Of a stretch of DNA of 64,000 nucleotides, positions 34,487-43,470 are shown piece by piece. Location: positions 1,178,001-1,242,000 of the forward strand of contig NZ_VEGI01000001.1 in NCBI RefSeq assembly GCF_007679325.1, read 5' to 3'. How positions within the stretch are numbered: the first letter of the stretch is position 1; every line of letters starts with the position of its first letter. The notes under the pieces were generated by a model. It was not told the origin of the DNA and did not search any database. It was given only the letters and a program-made list of their open reading frames with translations. The DNA comes from Arthrobacter sp. U41 (lineage in GTDB: Bacteria; Actinomycetota; Actinomycetes; Actinomycetales; Micrococcaceae). A program made the position numbers and the translations under genes.

Positions 34487-35596
34487 TCAGCTGTTGCTCG
34501 GGCCGAAGTTCGGGAGTTCTTTCTGCCAGATCCCCGTCACCCCGGCGGTGGTGAACCCGAGCTGCACGTTGACCTTGAGCAGATACCGGTTCTCGGGGGC
34601 ATTCCAGGTGTAGAGGACCCGGGCGTCCGGGAACTGCTCGGAGAGCCGCTCCATGTTCGCCACCTTGATCAGCAGGCTCAGCTTGTTGCCCCGGTGCTCC
34701 CGCAGGATCACCGTGTCGTCCTGGAACACGACGTCGGGGCGCAGCGCGAGGACGCTGATGGTGGTCAACCCGACCAGCTGTCCGCTGGCAAGATGCTCGA
34801 CGGCGGTTACCACCGTCCTGCGGCCCTGCGCTATGGCGACGTCCTCCGCCTCACGGAGGATGCCGCCGTCGAACACCATGGCCGTGTCATCAACCCCGGG
34901 CACGCCGTCCTCGCCGGCGCTGTTCTCCAGCGCGGCGACCGCCTCAAGCCACTCGTCGGGACACCGGTCCGTCCAGTGGTGCAGCCGGTAACGGCCGCCG
35001 TTGGCTTCCTCCGCCTCAGTCTCCAGCTCCTCCACCAGCGCGCTGTCGAGGGGAAGCGCGCAGGCGCTGAATTGTTCGATGTGCTGCAGGGTGTAGCCGC
35101 TGAGGCGGGCGAACTCCACCTCGCGGCTGTTCATTGGAACGAAGCCCAGGCCCGTGCCGGGCACCAGCTGCCCCTCGACGTTGTCTCCCAGCGAGGACCT
35201 CGGATGGTTCGTATCGATGAGGATGGTGTGCCGGCCCTCGTCCCGGGCGAAGTGCTCCGCGGCCTCGAGCAGCTGCCGGCCCACGCCCCGGCCCTGGAAC
35301 TCGGGCAGGATGTCGAGGGCGAATTCCGCCAGATCGAGGTTGTCCGCGAGCGGCAGTGCGATATCAACGGTCCCGACGATCTCGCCGTCGACCTTGGCCA
35401 CCAGGATGACCTGCCGCTCGTACGGGTCCGCCATTTCCAGGAGTTTTTCCTTCGGTGCGTAGGCGAGGTCATCGCTCCCCCAGGTCTGCATGCGCACCTT
35501 GCGGCCCACCTCTACGGCGGCGATGAAGTCTGCAGCGTCCCTCCCCTCCAGCGAATCGGGGATCCACAGCTGTTCAATCCGTACGTCGTTTGCCAT
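34487..35596 (-). CDS. Two-domain GNAT-family N-acetyltransferase (copy A)
   Basis: 369 aa. Two tandem GNAT folds. The N-terminal domain carries the acetyl-CoA loop EFQGRGVGRQLLE; the C-terminal domain contains EHRGNKLSLLIKV and ends ENRYLLKVNVQLGF. MshD and Eis-type proteins share two-domain architecture, but this is neither by sequence. It is a paralogue of the next upstream gene: same length, shared TDRCPDE at mid-protein and the same C-terminal pattern. ATG 35596 is chosen; in-frame ATGs at 35608 and 35605 are possible and none has a strong SD. Acceptor substrate unknown. Confidence 0.85.
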   Translation of the reverse strand: MANDVRIEQLWIPDSLEGRDAADFIAAVEVGRKVRMQTWGSDDLAYAPKEKLLEMADPYERQVILVAKVDGEIVGTVDIALPLADNLDLAEFALDILPEFQGRGVGRQLLEAAEHFARDEGRHTILIDTNHPRSSLGDNVEGQLVPGTGLGFVPMNSREVEFARLSGYTLQHIEQFSACALPLDSALVEELETEAEEANGGRYRLHHWTDRCPDEWLEAVAALENSAGEDGVPGVDDTAMVFDGGILREAEDVAIAQGRRTVVTAVEHLASGQLVGLTTISVLALRPDVVFQDDTVILREHRGNKLSLLIKVANMERLSEQFPDARVLYTWNAPENRYLLKVNVQLGFTTAGVTGIWQKELPNFGPSNS

Positions 35597-35689
35597 AGAG
35601 GGCATCATCCCAGCCGTTCTGCCGTCCACCACGTGTGCCGGAACCCGGCATCGGCCGGGCTTTCACCCGTCAGCATATGCCGGTTTCGG

Positions 35690-36799
35690 TCACCGTTCTA
35701 TGGGTTGCGCCGTGACCACTTTCTGCCATTCGCCGTCCCAGCCGGCCGGCCGGAACCCAAGGGCGACGTTGATAGCGAGCATGTGGTCGTTTTCCGCCGC
35801 GTTGAAGGTGATGACGCGTTCCACCGCCGGGTACTCCGCCAGCAGGCGGCGGAGGTTGCGGACCTTGACGAGTATGCCCAGGCGGTGCCCGCGGTGGCCG
35901 GCCGCGACGAGGGTGTCGTCCTGGTCGGCCAGCCACGGTTTGCTGGGCGCCAGTTCCAGCACGGAGTACGCGGCCAGTTCGCCGGTTTCGCGGTGCCTCG
36001 CGGCGGCGACGAGGGAGATGTTCCCGGCCTGCATCCAGGTGTCCTCAACGTTCCGGACCCGGGCAACATCCCAGGCCTCTTCCTCATAGCTGAGGCCACC
36101 CGTTGGCGCGTCGGTGCTCATCCGGGACATCAGCACGGCAAGCTGCTTGACGTATTCATCCGGGCACCGGTCCGTCCAGGTAACCAGCTCATAGTCCCCC
36201 GCCCTGGCCAGCGCTTCGCGCTCCAGGGCATCCAGCAGTGCCGGAGCCGGCGGCATGGCGAGGCTGCTGAACCGCTCCACCTGCTCCAACCGGTAGCCGG
36301 CCGCCGTGGCGAAGCGGACGCCCCGGGCCGCCGCCGGCAGGGCGCCGGTGCCGGTCAACGGCACAATCACGTCCGGGCCGTCGGCGTCGAAGTCCGCCGG
36401 GTGTTCCGTAAAGGTCATCAGGACGCTGCGGTTGTCCGCGGCGGCCAGCGCTTCGGCGTGCTCCAGCAGCGCCCGGCCGATCCCGCGGCCGCTGTAGCCG
36501 TTCAAGACGTCCACGTGGAGGAACGCGCTGCTGAGGTTTTCCTGCAGCTCGCAGCGGATCCAGGACCGTGCGGCCATCCGGCCGTCCACCCGGACGAAGA
36601 AAAGCCGCATGCGGGTGTAGGCGTCGTCTTTCCAGTACCGGAGCCGCGCGCCGGGCGGTGTTGCCCGGTCGAGGTTGCCCCAGCTCTCCAACACCAGGGC
36701 GTCGCTGAGCCGGCTGAAGTCCAGGAAGTCACCGGCGTCCGGCGCATCGATGGATTCCGGCAGGATCAGGGGTTCGATCAGGTAGGGCGCTGCATTCAC
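35690..36799 (-). CDS. Two-domain GNAT-family N-acetyltransferase (copy B)
   Basis: 369 aa, paralogous to the following gene. First GNAT loop GYSGRGIGRALLEHAEAL, second HRGHRLGILVKVRN; TDRCPDEY lies between them and AENDHMLAINVALGFRPAG near the end. The acceptor substrate is unknown. GTG 36799 is the start. It lies downstream of the rplA terminator and 93 nt upstream of copy A, so the two probably form a transcription unit inserted between rplKA and rplJL. Confidence 0.85.
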   Translation of the reverse strand: MNAAPYLIEPLILPESIDAPDAGDFLDFSRLSDALVLESWGNLDRATPPGARLRYWKDDAYTRMRLFFVRVDGRMAARSWIRCELQENLSSAFLHVDVLNGYSGRGIGRALLEHAEALAAADNRSVLMTFTEHPADFDADGPDVIVPLTGTGALPAAARGVRFATAAGYRLEQVERFSSLAMPPAPALLDALEREALARAGDYELVTWTDRCPDEYVKQLAVLMSRMSTDAPTGGLSYEEEAWDVARVRNVEDTWMQAGNISLVAAARHRETGELAAYSVLELAPSKPWLADQDDTLVAAGHRGHRLGILVKVRNLRRLLAEYPAVERVITFNAAENDHMLAINVALGFRPAGWDGEWQKVVTAQPIER

Positions 36800-36830
36800 C
36801 GGGACAGCCTAACCGCCGCTCCGAATGCAG

Positions 36831-36864
36831 AAAAGACCGCCCCGCGGAAGCGGGACGGTCTTTT
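36831..36864 (-). terminator. Intrinsic terminator after rplA
   Basis: Stem AAAAGACCG (36831-36839) with complement (36856-36864), extended by CCCGC/GCGGG after one mismatch, loop GGAA. It begins 30 nt past the rplA stop; the minus-strand side ends in TTTT. It separates rplKA from the GNAT genes. Confidence 0.85.
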
Positions 36865-36894
36865 CGCTGCTTGCTACGGCAAGCCGGGTGAGGC

Positions 36895-37602
36895 TTAGAC
36901 CTCGGTCAGGACCTTGGTGACGTTGGGGTCAACCGAGATGCCCGGGCCGAACGTCGTGGCGACGGTGGCCTTCTGGATGTAACGGCCCTTGGAAGCGGAC
37001 GGCTTGAGGCGGAGAACCTCTTCCAGTGCGGCGGCGTAGTTCTCGGCCAGCTTCACGGCGTCGAAGGAAACCTTGCCGATGATGAAGTGCAGGTTCGAGT
37101 GCTTGTCGACGCGGAAGTCGATCTTGCCGCCCTTGATGTCGTTGACGGCCTTGGCGACGTCAGCGGTCACGGTGCCGGTCTTCGGGTTCGGCATCAGGTT
37201 ACGCGGGCCCAGGACCTTACCGAGGCGGCCAACCTTGCCCATGAGGTCAGGGGTGGCAACGGCGGCGTCGAAGTCGGTCCAGCCGGCTGCGATCTTTTCG
37301 ATCAGGTCATCGGAACCAACGAAGTCGGCGCCGGCAGCGATTGCTGCTTCAGCCTTGTCGCCCGTTGCGAAAACGAGGACGCGGGCCACCTTACCGGTGC
37401 CGTGCGGCAGGTTGACGGTGCCGCGGACCATCTGGTCAGCCTTACGCGGGTCTACACCCAGGCGGAATGCGACCTCAACGGTGGCGTCGAACTTGGACGG
37501 GTTGGTGTCCTTGGCCAGCGTCACTGCCTCGAACGGCGCGTAGAACTTCTCCGCGTCGATCTTGGCTGCGGCTGCCTCATATGCTTTGCTGCGCTTTGCC
37601 AT
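36895..37602 (-). CDS. rplA: 50S ribosomal protein L1
   Basis: 235 aa. L1-stalk protein; in E. coli also the translational repressor of rpl[21 protein letters not shown] and [20 protein letters not shown] are diagnostic. ATG 37602 has AAGGAGA upstream and begins [11 protein letters not shown]; in-frame codons upstream are not family sequence. It follows rplK after 181 nt. Confidence 0.97.
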   Translation of the reverse strand: MAKRSKAYEAAAAKIDAEKFYAPFEAVTLAKDTNPSKFDATVEVAFRLGVDPRKADQMVRGTVNLPHGTGKVARVLVFATGDKAEAAIAAGADFVGSDDLIEKIAAGWTDFDAAVATPDLMGKVGRLGKVLGPRNLMPNPKTGTVTADVAKAVNDIKGGKIDFRVDKHSNLHFIIGKVSFDAVKLAENYAAALEEVLRLKPSASKGRYIQKATVATTFGPGISVDPNVTKVLTEV

Positions 37603-37783
37603 GCTGCTTATTTCTCCTTGTGCAGTTGTGGTCTGCGGACCGCGCTGGGCCCTGCCACAGTCGGGGCTCCGAATGGTATTTCCGGATTTCCGACATCTCA
37701 ATGTTTAGGTGGTGCCGGTTGCCCGGCGGTGCTGACCGGCGTCGTGATCGGTTTCCCGGCCCCGGCGCATCAGCGGTAGGGAA

Positions 37784-38215
37784 TTAACCCTCGACGGTGA
37801 TACCCATGGAACGGGCGGTTCCGGCGATGATCTTCGCGGCGCCTTCCAGGCTGGTGGCGTTGAGGTCTTCCATCTTGGTGGTGGCGATCTCGTTGACCTG
37901 GGCCTGGGTCAGCTTGGCAACCTTGACGGTGTGCGGGGTAGCCGAACCCTTGGCGACGCCTGCAGCCTTCTTGATGAGCTCTGCAGCCGGCGGGGTCTTG
38001 GTGATGAACGTGAATGAACGGTCTTCGTAGACCGTGATTTCCACCGGAATAACGTTGCCGCGCTGGGCTTCCGTCGCAGCGTTGTACGCCTTGCAGAATT
38101 CCATGATGTTGACACCATGCTGGCCAAGCGCAGGACCGATCGGCGGGGCCGGGTTAGCGGCACCTGCCTGGATCTGCAGCTTGATGAGGCCGGTGACCTT
38201 CTTCTTGGGAGCCAA
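37784..38215 (-). CDS. rplK: 50S ribosomal protein L11
   Basis: 143 aa. GTPase-centre protein, target region of thiopeptide antibiotics and partner in the stringent response. Begins [37 protein letters not shown] carries the N-terminal Pro-rich switch. Normal length. It follows nusG after 132 nt. Confidence 0.98.
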
Positions 38216-38347
38216 TGTAGGGTCCTTCTCTCAATTACGTCCTGGGACACAGGAGCGTGCCTCAGGTTGGTGGCCGCCATGGCGAGGCGGCCGGCCGCCC
38301 CTGGCTGCTAAAGCGGGCAGTCCGGGGCGAATTCTGTGGGGGGGTAA

Positions 38348-39172
38348 CTAGATCTTGCTGACCTGGTTGAAGGCCAGCGTGACCGGGGTCTCGCGTTCGA
38401 AGATGGAAACCAGCACCACGAGGGTCTGGGAGTCCACCTTGATTTCGGAGATCGTGGCCGGAAGGGTCTCGAAGGGGCCTTCCTTGACGATGACCGACTC
38501 GCCAACTTCGAAGTCGACGTCGACCTGCGCGGCGGCGTGCTTGACCGGCTTGCCCTTCTCGGCCTGCTCTTCTTCGAAGACCGGGGCGAGCATGGAGAAG
38601 ACCTCGTCAAGGCGCAGCGGGACCGGGTTGTGGGCGTTGCCCACGAAGCCGGTGACTCCGGGGGTGTGACGGACGGCGCCCCAGGAGGCGTCCGTCAGGT
38701 CCATGCGGACCAGGACGTAGCCGGGGATACGGACGCGGTTGATGACCTTGCGCTGAGCGTTCTTGATCTCAACGACTTCCTCCATCGGAACCTGGATTTC
38801 GAAGATGTAATCTTCCATGTCCAGGGTCTGGATGCGGGTTTCAAGGTTGGCCTTCACGCGGTTTTCATAACCTGCGTAGGAGTGGATGACGTACCAGTCA
38901 CCTTCCTGGCGGCGCAGCTTGGCCTTGAATTCATCGGCCGGATCAACCTCTGCGGCGGCGGCAGCAGCGGCCAGCGCGTCGCCGGACTCGCCTTCAGCCT
39001 CTTCGCCGGAGTCGGCGTCCGCCTCAGCGGATTCAGCCGTATCAGCAGCCTCGTCAGCGGCGTCGGATTCGGGCGCAGCAGACGCGGCCTCGGACTCTTC
39101 CCCGGCTTCCACCGCGGCATCCTGGCTCTTATCCAGCTCAGTCTCAGTTACCTCGAGCTCCTGCTCTGACAC
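38348..39172 (-). CDS. nusG: Transcription elongation/antitermination factor NusG
   Basis: 274 aa. Binds RNA polymerase and couples it to Rho or ribosomes. The NGN domain begins at [19 protein letters not shown], includes [20 protein letters not shown], and the KOW domain contains [19 protein letters not shown]. About 90 acidic Ala/Glu/Asp-rich residues precede the NGN domain, making it ~100 aa longer than the E. coli protein. GTG 39172 is chosen over ATG 39202 because AGGAGA lies 5 nt upstream of it. Confidence 0.95.
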   Translation of the reverse strand: MSEQELEVTETELDKSQDAAVEAGEESEAASAAPESDAADEAADTAESAEADADSGEEAEGESGDALAAAAAAAEVDPADEFKAKLRRQEGDWYVIHSYAGYENRVKANLETRIQTLDMEDYIFEIQVPMEEVVEIKNAQRKVINRVRIPGYVLVRMDLTDASWGAVRHTPGVTGFVGNAHNPVPLRLDEVFSMLAPVFEEEQAEKGKPVKHAAAQVDVDFEVGESVIVKEGPFETLPATISEIKVDSQTLVVLVSIFERETPVTLAFNQVSKI

Positions 39173-39287
39173 TTGGTCTCCTGCTTCCTCATTGCCTAAC
39201 ATGCCTATTTAAATGACTCAATTCCGCACACCCCGCGGATCCCCCGGAATCCCGGTGGTAATCCACGCAGTCTGCGGACCGGTCGCC

Positions 39288-39572
39288 TTAGCTGTCCGTG
39301 GGGCCCGTGCCGCCGAAGACCCAGCCCACGGCGGTCCCGAAGGCCAGATCCAGCAGGGTGACGATGAGCATCATGATGACCACGAACACCAGCACCACGA
39401 GGGTGTAGTTGATCAGTTCCTTGCGGGTCGGTGCGACGACCTTCTTCAGTTCGCCGATGACCTGGCGGACGAAGAGCGCGATTCGAGCGAAGAAGCCCGC
39501 CTTGGGGGCGTTCTTGGCGGGGCGGCCACTGGAGCTGCTTGCAGCCGTTTCGGTCACCTGGTCCTCACTCAT
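39288..39572 (-). CDS. secE: Preprotein translocase subunit SecE
   Basis: 94 aa. Essential clamp of the SecY channel. VRQVIGELKKVVAPTRKEL is the conserved amphipathic helix, followed by one membrane segment (YTLVVLVFVVIMMLIVTLLD). ATG 39572 is the only in-frame start downstream of tRNA-Trp; the SD (GAGG) sits unusually close. The tRNA-Trp-secE-nusG-rplK order is common in bacteria. Confidence 0.95.
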   Translation of the reverse strand: MSEDQVTETAASSSSGRPAKNAPKAGFFARIALFVRQVIGELKKVVAPTRKELINYTLVVLVFVVIMMLIVTLLDLAFGTAVGWVFGGTGPTDS

Positions 39573-39650
39573 CCTCGCAATGTCGGATACCCGGCTCTGA
39601 ACTGAACCATGGTTGCTGCGCTTGTTCCGGAGAAACCGGAACAGCTTGCG

Positions 39651-39723
39651 CAGGGCAGACAGGACTCGAACCTGCAACCTGCGGTTTTGGAGACCGCTGC
39701 GCTACCAATTGCGCCACTACCCT
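39651..39723 (-). tRNA. tRNA-Trp (CCA anticodon)
   Basis: 73 nt without encoded CCA. Acceptor arms AGGGTAG and CTGCCCT pair over 7 bp with one G-U, discriminator G; anticodon loop CTCCAAA gives CCA; the T-arm contains GGTTCGAGTCC. It lies 78 nt upstream of secE on the same strand, so it may share a primary transcript with secE-nusG. Confidence 0.97.
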
Positions 39724-39808
39724 ATGGATCGAAAATCCGGTTCCGGCCCGTTTCCCCAGACTTTCCTGAGGCGCAGACCATTCATCGTGTTTTCAACACC
39801 GGAGAACC

Positions 39809-39838
39809 AGTCTACGCAACAACTGCGCCTACGTCGAA
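39809..39838 (-). promoter_or_regulatory. Candidate promoter for tRNA-Trp/secE/nusG
   Basis: The minus strand has TTCGAC (39833-39838), an 18-nt spacer and TAGACT (39809-39814). The predicted start is about 80 nt before the tRNA. The -10 is good, the -35 mediocre. Confidence 0.35.
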
Positions 39839-40010
39839 CCGGCCTCACCGGACGCTCCGTGTCACCGGGAAAATAAGCCGCGAAGTCGCCACTGCGTGCG
39901 CAGTCACAATTCCCGGCCGGCACCCCGGACCGTCCGCAGATCAGCATAGAGTAGATTTCGTCGAATCCCACAAACAGCCCCTGAGGCTGCTAGCGAAGAA
40001 TGGACCCGCG

Positions 40011-41228
40011 ATGCCTGCCGCCCGCATTTCCCAGCGAATCTCCGCCATAGCCGAATCCGCCACGTTGGCTGTTGATGCCAAGGCGAAGGCACTGAAGGCG
40101 GCCGGCCGCCCCGTCATCGGCTTCGGCGCCGGGGAGCCTGACTTCCCGACCCCCGGGTACATCGTGCAGGCAGCCATCGAAGCCGCCGGCCAGCCCAAGT
40201 ACCACCGCTACTCTCCGGCCGGCGGGCTGCCGGAGCTGAAGCAGGCCATCGCGGACAAGACCTTCCGGGATTCCGGCTACAAAGCCGAGGCGTCCCAGGT
40301 GCTGGTCACCAACGGCGGCAAGCAGGCCGTGTATAACACCTTCGCCACGCTGCTGGATCCGGGCGACGAGGTCATCGTCCCGACGCCGTTCTGGACCACT
40401 TACCCGGAAGCCATCCGGCTGGCGGGCGGCGTCCCGGTGGAGGTCTTCGCCGGACCGGAACAGGAGTATCTGGTCACGGTGGAGCAGCTCGAGTCTGCCC
40501 TCACCGACCGCACCAAGATCCTGCTCTTCGTCTCCCCGTCCAACCCCACGGGCGCCGTGTACTCCCCGGAACAGGTCAGGGAGATCGGCCAGTGGGCCGC
40601 CGCCAAGGGCCTCTGGGTGGTCACGGATGAGATCTACGAGCACCTGACGTACGACGGCGTGCCCTTCACCTCGATTGCCACGGCCGCCCCGGAGCTGGGC
40701 GACAAGGTGGTCATCCTCAACGGTGTTGCGAAGACCTACGCCATGACCGGCTGGCGTGTGGGCTGGATGATCGGCCCGGCCGATGTCATCAAGGCCGCGA
40801 CCAATCTGCAGTCGCACGCCACCTCCAACGTCTCCAACATCCCGCAGATGGCAGCCCTCGCCGCAGTGTCCGGCCCGCTGACCGCCGTCGATGAGATGAA
40901 ACTCGCCTTCGACCGCCGTCGCAAGGCCATCGTGGCCGGGCTGAACGCCATCGAGGGCGTGGAATGCCCGACGCCGAAGGGCGCCTTCTACGTCTATGCC
41001 GACGTCCGCGCCCTGCTCGACAAGGAGTTCCCCAGCGCGAACGGTCCGGTCCGGCCGTCGACGTCGGCCGAGCTGGCCACCCTGATCCTGGACGAGGTCG
41101 AGGTGGCAGTGGTTCCGGGCGAGGCCTTCGGCCCCTCCGGCTACCTGCGCCTCTCCTACGCCCTTGGCGACGAGGACCTGGCCACCGGCGTCGCCCGGCT
41201 GCAGGACTTCCTCGGCAAGGCGAAATAG
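40011..41228 (+). CDS. Aspartate-type aminotransferase (class I, PLP-dependent)
   Basis: 405 aa. Transfers amino groups between aspartate (or a related amino acid) and 2-oxoglutarate. [13 protein letters not shown], the [11 protein letters not shown] motif, [11 protein letters not shown] and the PLP-lysine context [16 protein letters not shown] are all present, matching the thermophile-type (I-gamma/AAT-Ib) subgroup. ATG 40011 starts the family similarity; its SD is weak. In actinobacteria a gene of this kind often flanks secE-nusG. Exact amino-acid preference cannot be told from sequence. Confidence 0.92.
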   Translation: MPAARISQRISAIAESATLAVDAKAKALKAAGRPVIGFGAGEPDFPTPGYIVQAAIEAAGQPKYHRYSPAGGLPELKQAIADKTFRDSGYKAEASQVLVTNGGKQAVYNTFATLLDPGDEVIVPTPFWTTYPEAIRLAGGVPVEVFAGPEQEYLVTVEQLESALTDRTKILLFVSPSNPTGAVYSPEQVREIGQWAAAKGLWVVTDEIYEHLTYDGVPFTSIATAAPELGDKVVILNGVAKTYAMTGWRVGWMIGPADVIKAATNLQSHATSNVSNIPQMAALAAVSGPLTAVDEMKLAFDRRRKAIVAGLNAIEGVECPTPKGAFYVYADVRALLDKEFPSANGPVRPSTSAELATLILDEVEVAVVPGEAFGPSGYLRLSYALGDEDLATGVARLQDFLGKAK

Positions 41229-41243
41229 CACCCCAACCCCCGT

Positions 41244-41300
41244 TGCGCTATCACTTAGGGTCCTTATTCCCGTGCGATAAGGACCCTAAGTGATAGCGCA
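41244..41300. repeat. 24-bp perfect palindrome between convergent genes
   Basis: Arms 41244-41267 and 41277-41300 are exact complements (left arm begins TGCGCTATCACTTAGGG) around a 9-nt loop. It lies between the aminotransferase and the response regulator, which converge here. There is no U-tract on either side. It may act as a bidirectional terminator or be a member of a dispersed intergenic repeat family. Confidence 0.8.
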
Positions 41301-41307
41301 TCGTTGG

Positions 41308-41982
41308 TTAGAGGAGGCGGCGTTCCGCGGCCCAGCGAGTGAGTTCGTGCCGGCTGGAGAGCTGGAGCTTGCGCAGCACCGCCGAGACGTGGGTTTCCAC
41401 CGTCTTGATCGAGATGAACAGCTCCTTGGCCACTTCCTTGTAGCTGTAGCCGCGCGCGATCAGCCGCATCACTTCCAGTTCGCGGGCGGACAGCCGGTCC
41501 AGTTCGTCATCCGCGATGTCCGCAGGCGCCGTACCGAAGGCATCCAGCACAAAGCCCGCCAGCCGCGGCGAGAAGACGGCGTCCCCGCCCGCGACCCGGC
41601 GGACGGCGTCGGAAATTTCCGCTCCTGAAATGGTCTTGGTGACATAGCCGCGGGCCCCGGCCCGGATCACGGAGACCACGTCCTCGGCCGCGTCCGAGAC
41701 GCTCAGGGCCAGGAACCGCGTGCTGCCCAGCAAAGGCGCGGAACCGGCCAGCACGTCGCGCCCGCCGCCGCCGAGTCCGCCCGGCAGGTGGACATCGAGG
41801 AGCACGACGTCGGGACGCACCGCCGCGATCACGGCGGTGGCCTCCTCCACCGTCCCGGCCTCGCCGGCCACCACGATGTCCGGATCCAGGTCGGCTTTCA
41901 GGCCGGACCGGAAAATGGCATGGTCATCCACGATCACCACCCGGATCCCCGGCGCCGGGCGCCCCGCTTCGGTACTGGTCAC
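41308..41982 (-). CDS. NarL/LuxR-family response regulator
   Basis: 224 aa. Receiver domain with acidic pair VDD (19-20), phosphoacceptor Asp63 in DVVLLDVHLP and the switch Lys in YVTKTISG. The C-terminal LuxR-type helix-turn-helix has LSARELEVMRLIARGYSYK and ISIKTVETHVSAVLRKL. Four-bp overlap with the histidine kinase (ATGA) makes it its cognate partner. Targets probably include the divergent PspC-type genes (inference). Confidence 0.95.
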   Translation of the reverse strand: MTSTEAGRPAPGIRVVIVDDHAIFRSGLKADLDPDIVVAGEAGTVEEATAVIAAVRPDVVLLDVHLPGGLGGGGRDVLAGSAPLLGSTRFLALSVSDAAEDVVSVIRAGARGYVTKTISGAEISDAVRRVAGGDAVFSPRLAGFVLDAFGTAPADIADDELDRLSARELEVMRLIARGYSYKEVAKELFISIKTVETHVSAVLRKLQLSSRHELTRWAAERRLL

Positions 41983-43346
41983 AGTCTTGCCTCTCCGTTG
42001 CTGTTACTGGCGGCGGCCGCTGACGCAACCGCTGACAGGGGAAGCCTGAGCCGGACCTCGGTGCCGTCCGTGCTGCTGGTGATGGTGGCGGTGCCGCCGT
42101 GGCGGTTCATCCGGCCGACAATCGACTCGCGTACGCCCAGCCGGTCGGCCGGGACGGCGTCGGGATCGAAGCCGGGGCCGCGGTCCTTGACGAAGACCTC
42201 CGCAGCATCGTCCGTGACTTCCAGGTAGACCGACACGGCGCCGCCGCCGTGCCGGGCGGCGTTCAGCATGGCCTCGCGGGCGGCCTGGACGAGGGCCTCG
42301 TGGCGTTCGGACATGGCGCAGTCGCCCACAGTGACCACCTCGACGGCGTGGCCCAGGGAGTCTTCCACCTCAGCCGCCGCGGCGTTGATGCCCTCGGAGA
42401 GCTGCCCGGCGTCCTTGCCCGGATCCCGGTACAGCCAGCCCCTCAGTTCGCGTTCCTGGGCGCGGGCCAGACGGACGACGTCGGTCTCGTTGCCGGCGCG
42501 CCGCTGGATCAGGGCCAGTGTCTGCAGGACCGAGTCGTGGAGGTGGGCGGCGATCTCGGCCCGTTCCGTGGCGCGGACCCGGCCGGCGCGCTCCGCCTCC
42601 AGATCGCGCCAGAACTTCAGCCCCCAGGGCAGGAGGACCAGGGCCACACCGCCCAGCACCGCGACCGAGGACAGCAGGGCTAGCCAGGTCTGTTCCCAGG
42701 ACCCGGAGCCTGACACCATGACCAGGACACCGGCCACCACGAGCGCCAGCCCGGCCGCGAGACGGGCCCAGCCACCGGCCTGGTCCGCCTTGGTCTTGTC
42801 CACGAGGCCCGCCCGGCGCGTCTCGTCCAGCTGCATCCAGGCGATGGCCGCGCCGCCCAGGATGGCCGCCACCGGAATGAGCGTCCCGAGGGGCACATCA
42901 ACGCCGAGCACGCGGGCGATCAGGATGCCGGCGGCCAGCAGCAATCCCGCGCCCAGCAGGATCTCCTTGCCGTAGCGCATGCCGGTGACCCGGTTCCGCC
43001 ACGAATCGGCAGGAACGGCGCCCGCCGATTCGGATGCCGCCTGGGGCGGCGCCGCCGGGGACGTGGCCGCCGTCGGGGGCGGCGCGAAGGGTGCGCTCAC
43101 CGCGGGGGCTATGGGCGACGCCGGCTGCCGGGCATTGCGCTTGGCGCTTTCGTCCGCGGTGGGAACCATGATCCAGAGCCAGGCGTAAAAGACGACGCCG
43201 GCACCGCCGGCGAGCGCTGCGGCCGCCATGCCGAGCCGGACCATCCGCACCGGCCAGCCGAGGTGGCGGGCGAGGCCGGTGCAGACCCCGGCGATCACGC
43301 GATCGCCGCCGCGGACCAGCGGCGGGCGGGAAACGGCGGTTGTCAT
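41979..43346 (-). CDS. PspC-domain sensor histidine kinase (HisKA_3 type)
   Basis: 455 aa. Unusual layout: an N-terminal PspC domain (GGDRVIAGVCTGLARHLGWP, about 13-70) with one membrane helix, a Pro/Ala-rich linker (about 70-120), four more hydrophobic helices (about 130-240), then the dimerisation/phosphoacceptor segment AEIAAHLHDSVLQTLAL with His270 and an HATPase domain (FVKDRGPGFDPDAV). No periplasmic sensor domain, suggesting it reads membrane state. Linked to the response regulator and divergent from a second PspC protein, similar in logic to LiaFSR/VraTSR systems. Confidence 0.92.
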   Translation of the reverse strand: MTTAVSRPPLVRGGDRVIAGVCTGLARHLGWPVRMVRLGMAAAALAGGAGVVFYAWLWIMVPTADESAKRNARQPASPIAPAVSAPFAPPPTAATSPAAPPQAASESAGAVPADSWRNRVTGMRYGKEILLGAGLLLAAGILIARVLGVDVPLGTLIPVAAILGGAAIAWMQLDETRRAGLVDKTKADQAGGWARLAAGLALVVAGVLVMVSGSGSWEQTWLALLSSVAVLGGVALVLLPWGLKFWRDLEAERAGRVRATERAEIAAHLHDSVLQTLALIQRRAGNETDVVRLARAQERELRGWLYRDPGKDAGQLSEGINAAAAEVEDSLGHAVEVVTVGDCAMSERHEALVQAAREAMLNAARHGGGAVSVYLEVTDDAAEVFVKDRGPGFDPDAVPADRLGVRESIVGRMNRHGGTATITSSTDGTEVRLRLPLSAVASAAAASNSNGEARL

Positions 43347-43470
43347 GACTCAATCCAAGCACGGATCAGGGTTTCCCGGACCCGTTTCCAGCGCTAACCG
43401 GGGGCCACTCAGGGACATTTCAGGGTGTTCCCCAGTAGAGCGGACGGGTCTCAGGCGGAAGGATCGAAGT
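43347..43470. promoter_or_regulatory. Divergent intergenic region with repeated TCAGGG hexamers
   Basis: TCAGGG occurs at 43366, 43409 and 43420, with TCAGGC at 43451. The steps are 43, 11 and 31 bp, close to whole helical turns, so the copies face the same side of the DNA. This is a plausible response-regulator operator for both divergent units. No clear -10/-35 pair was found. Confidence 0.4.
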
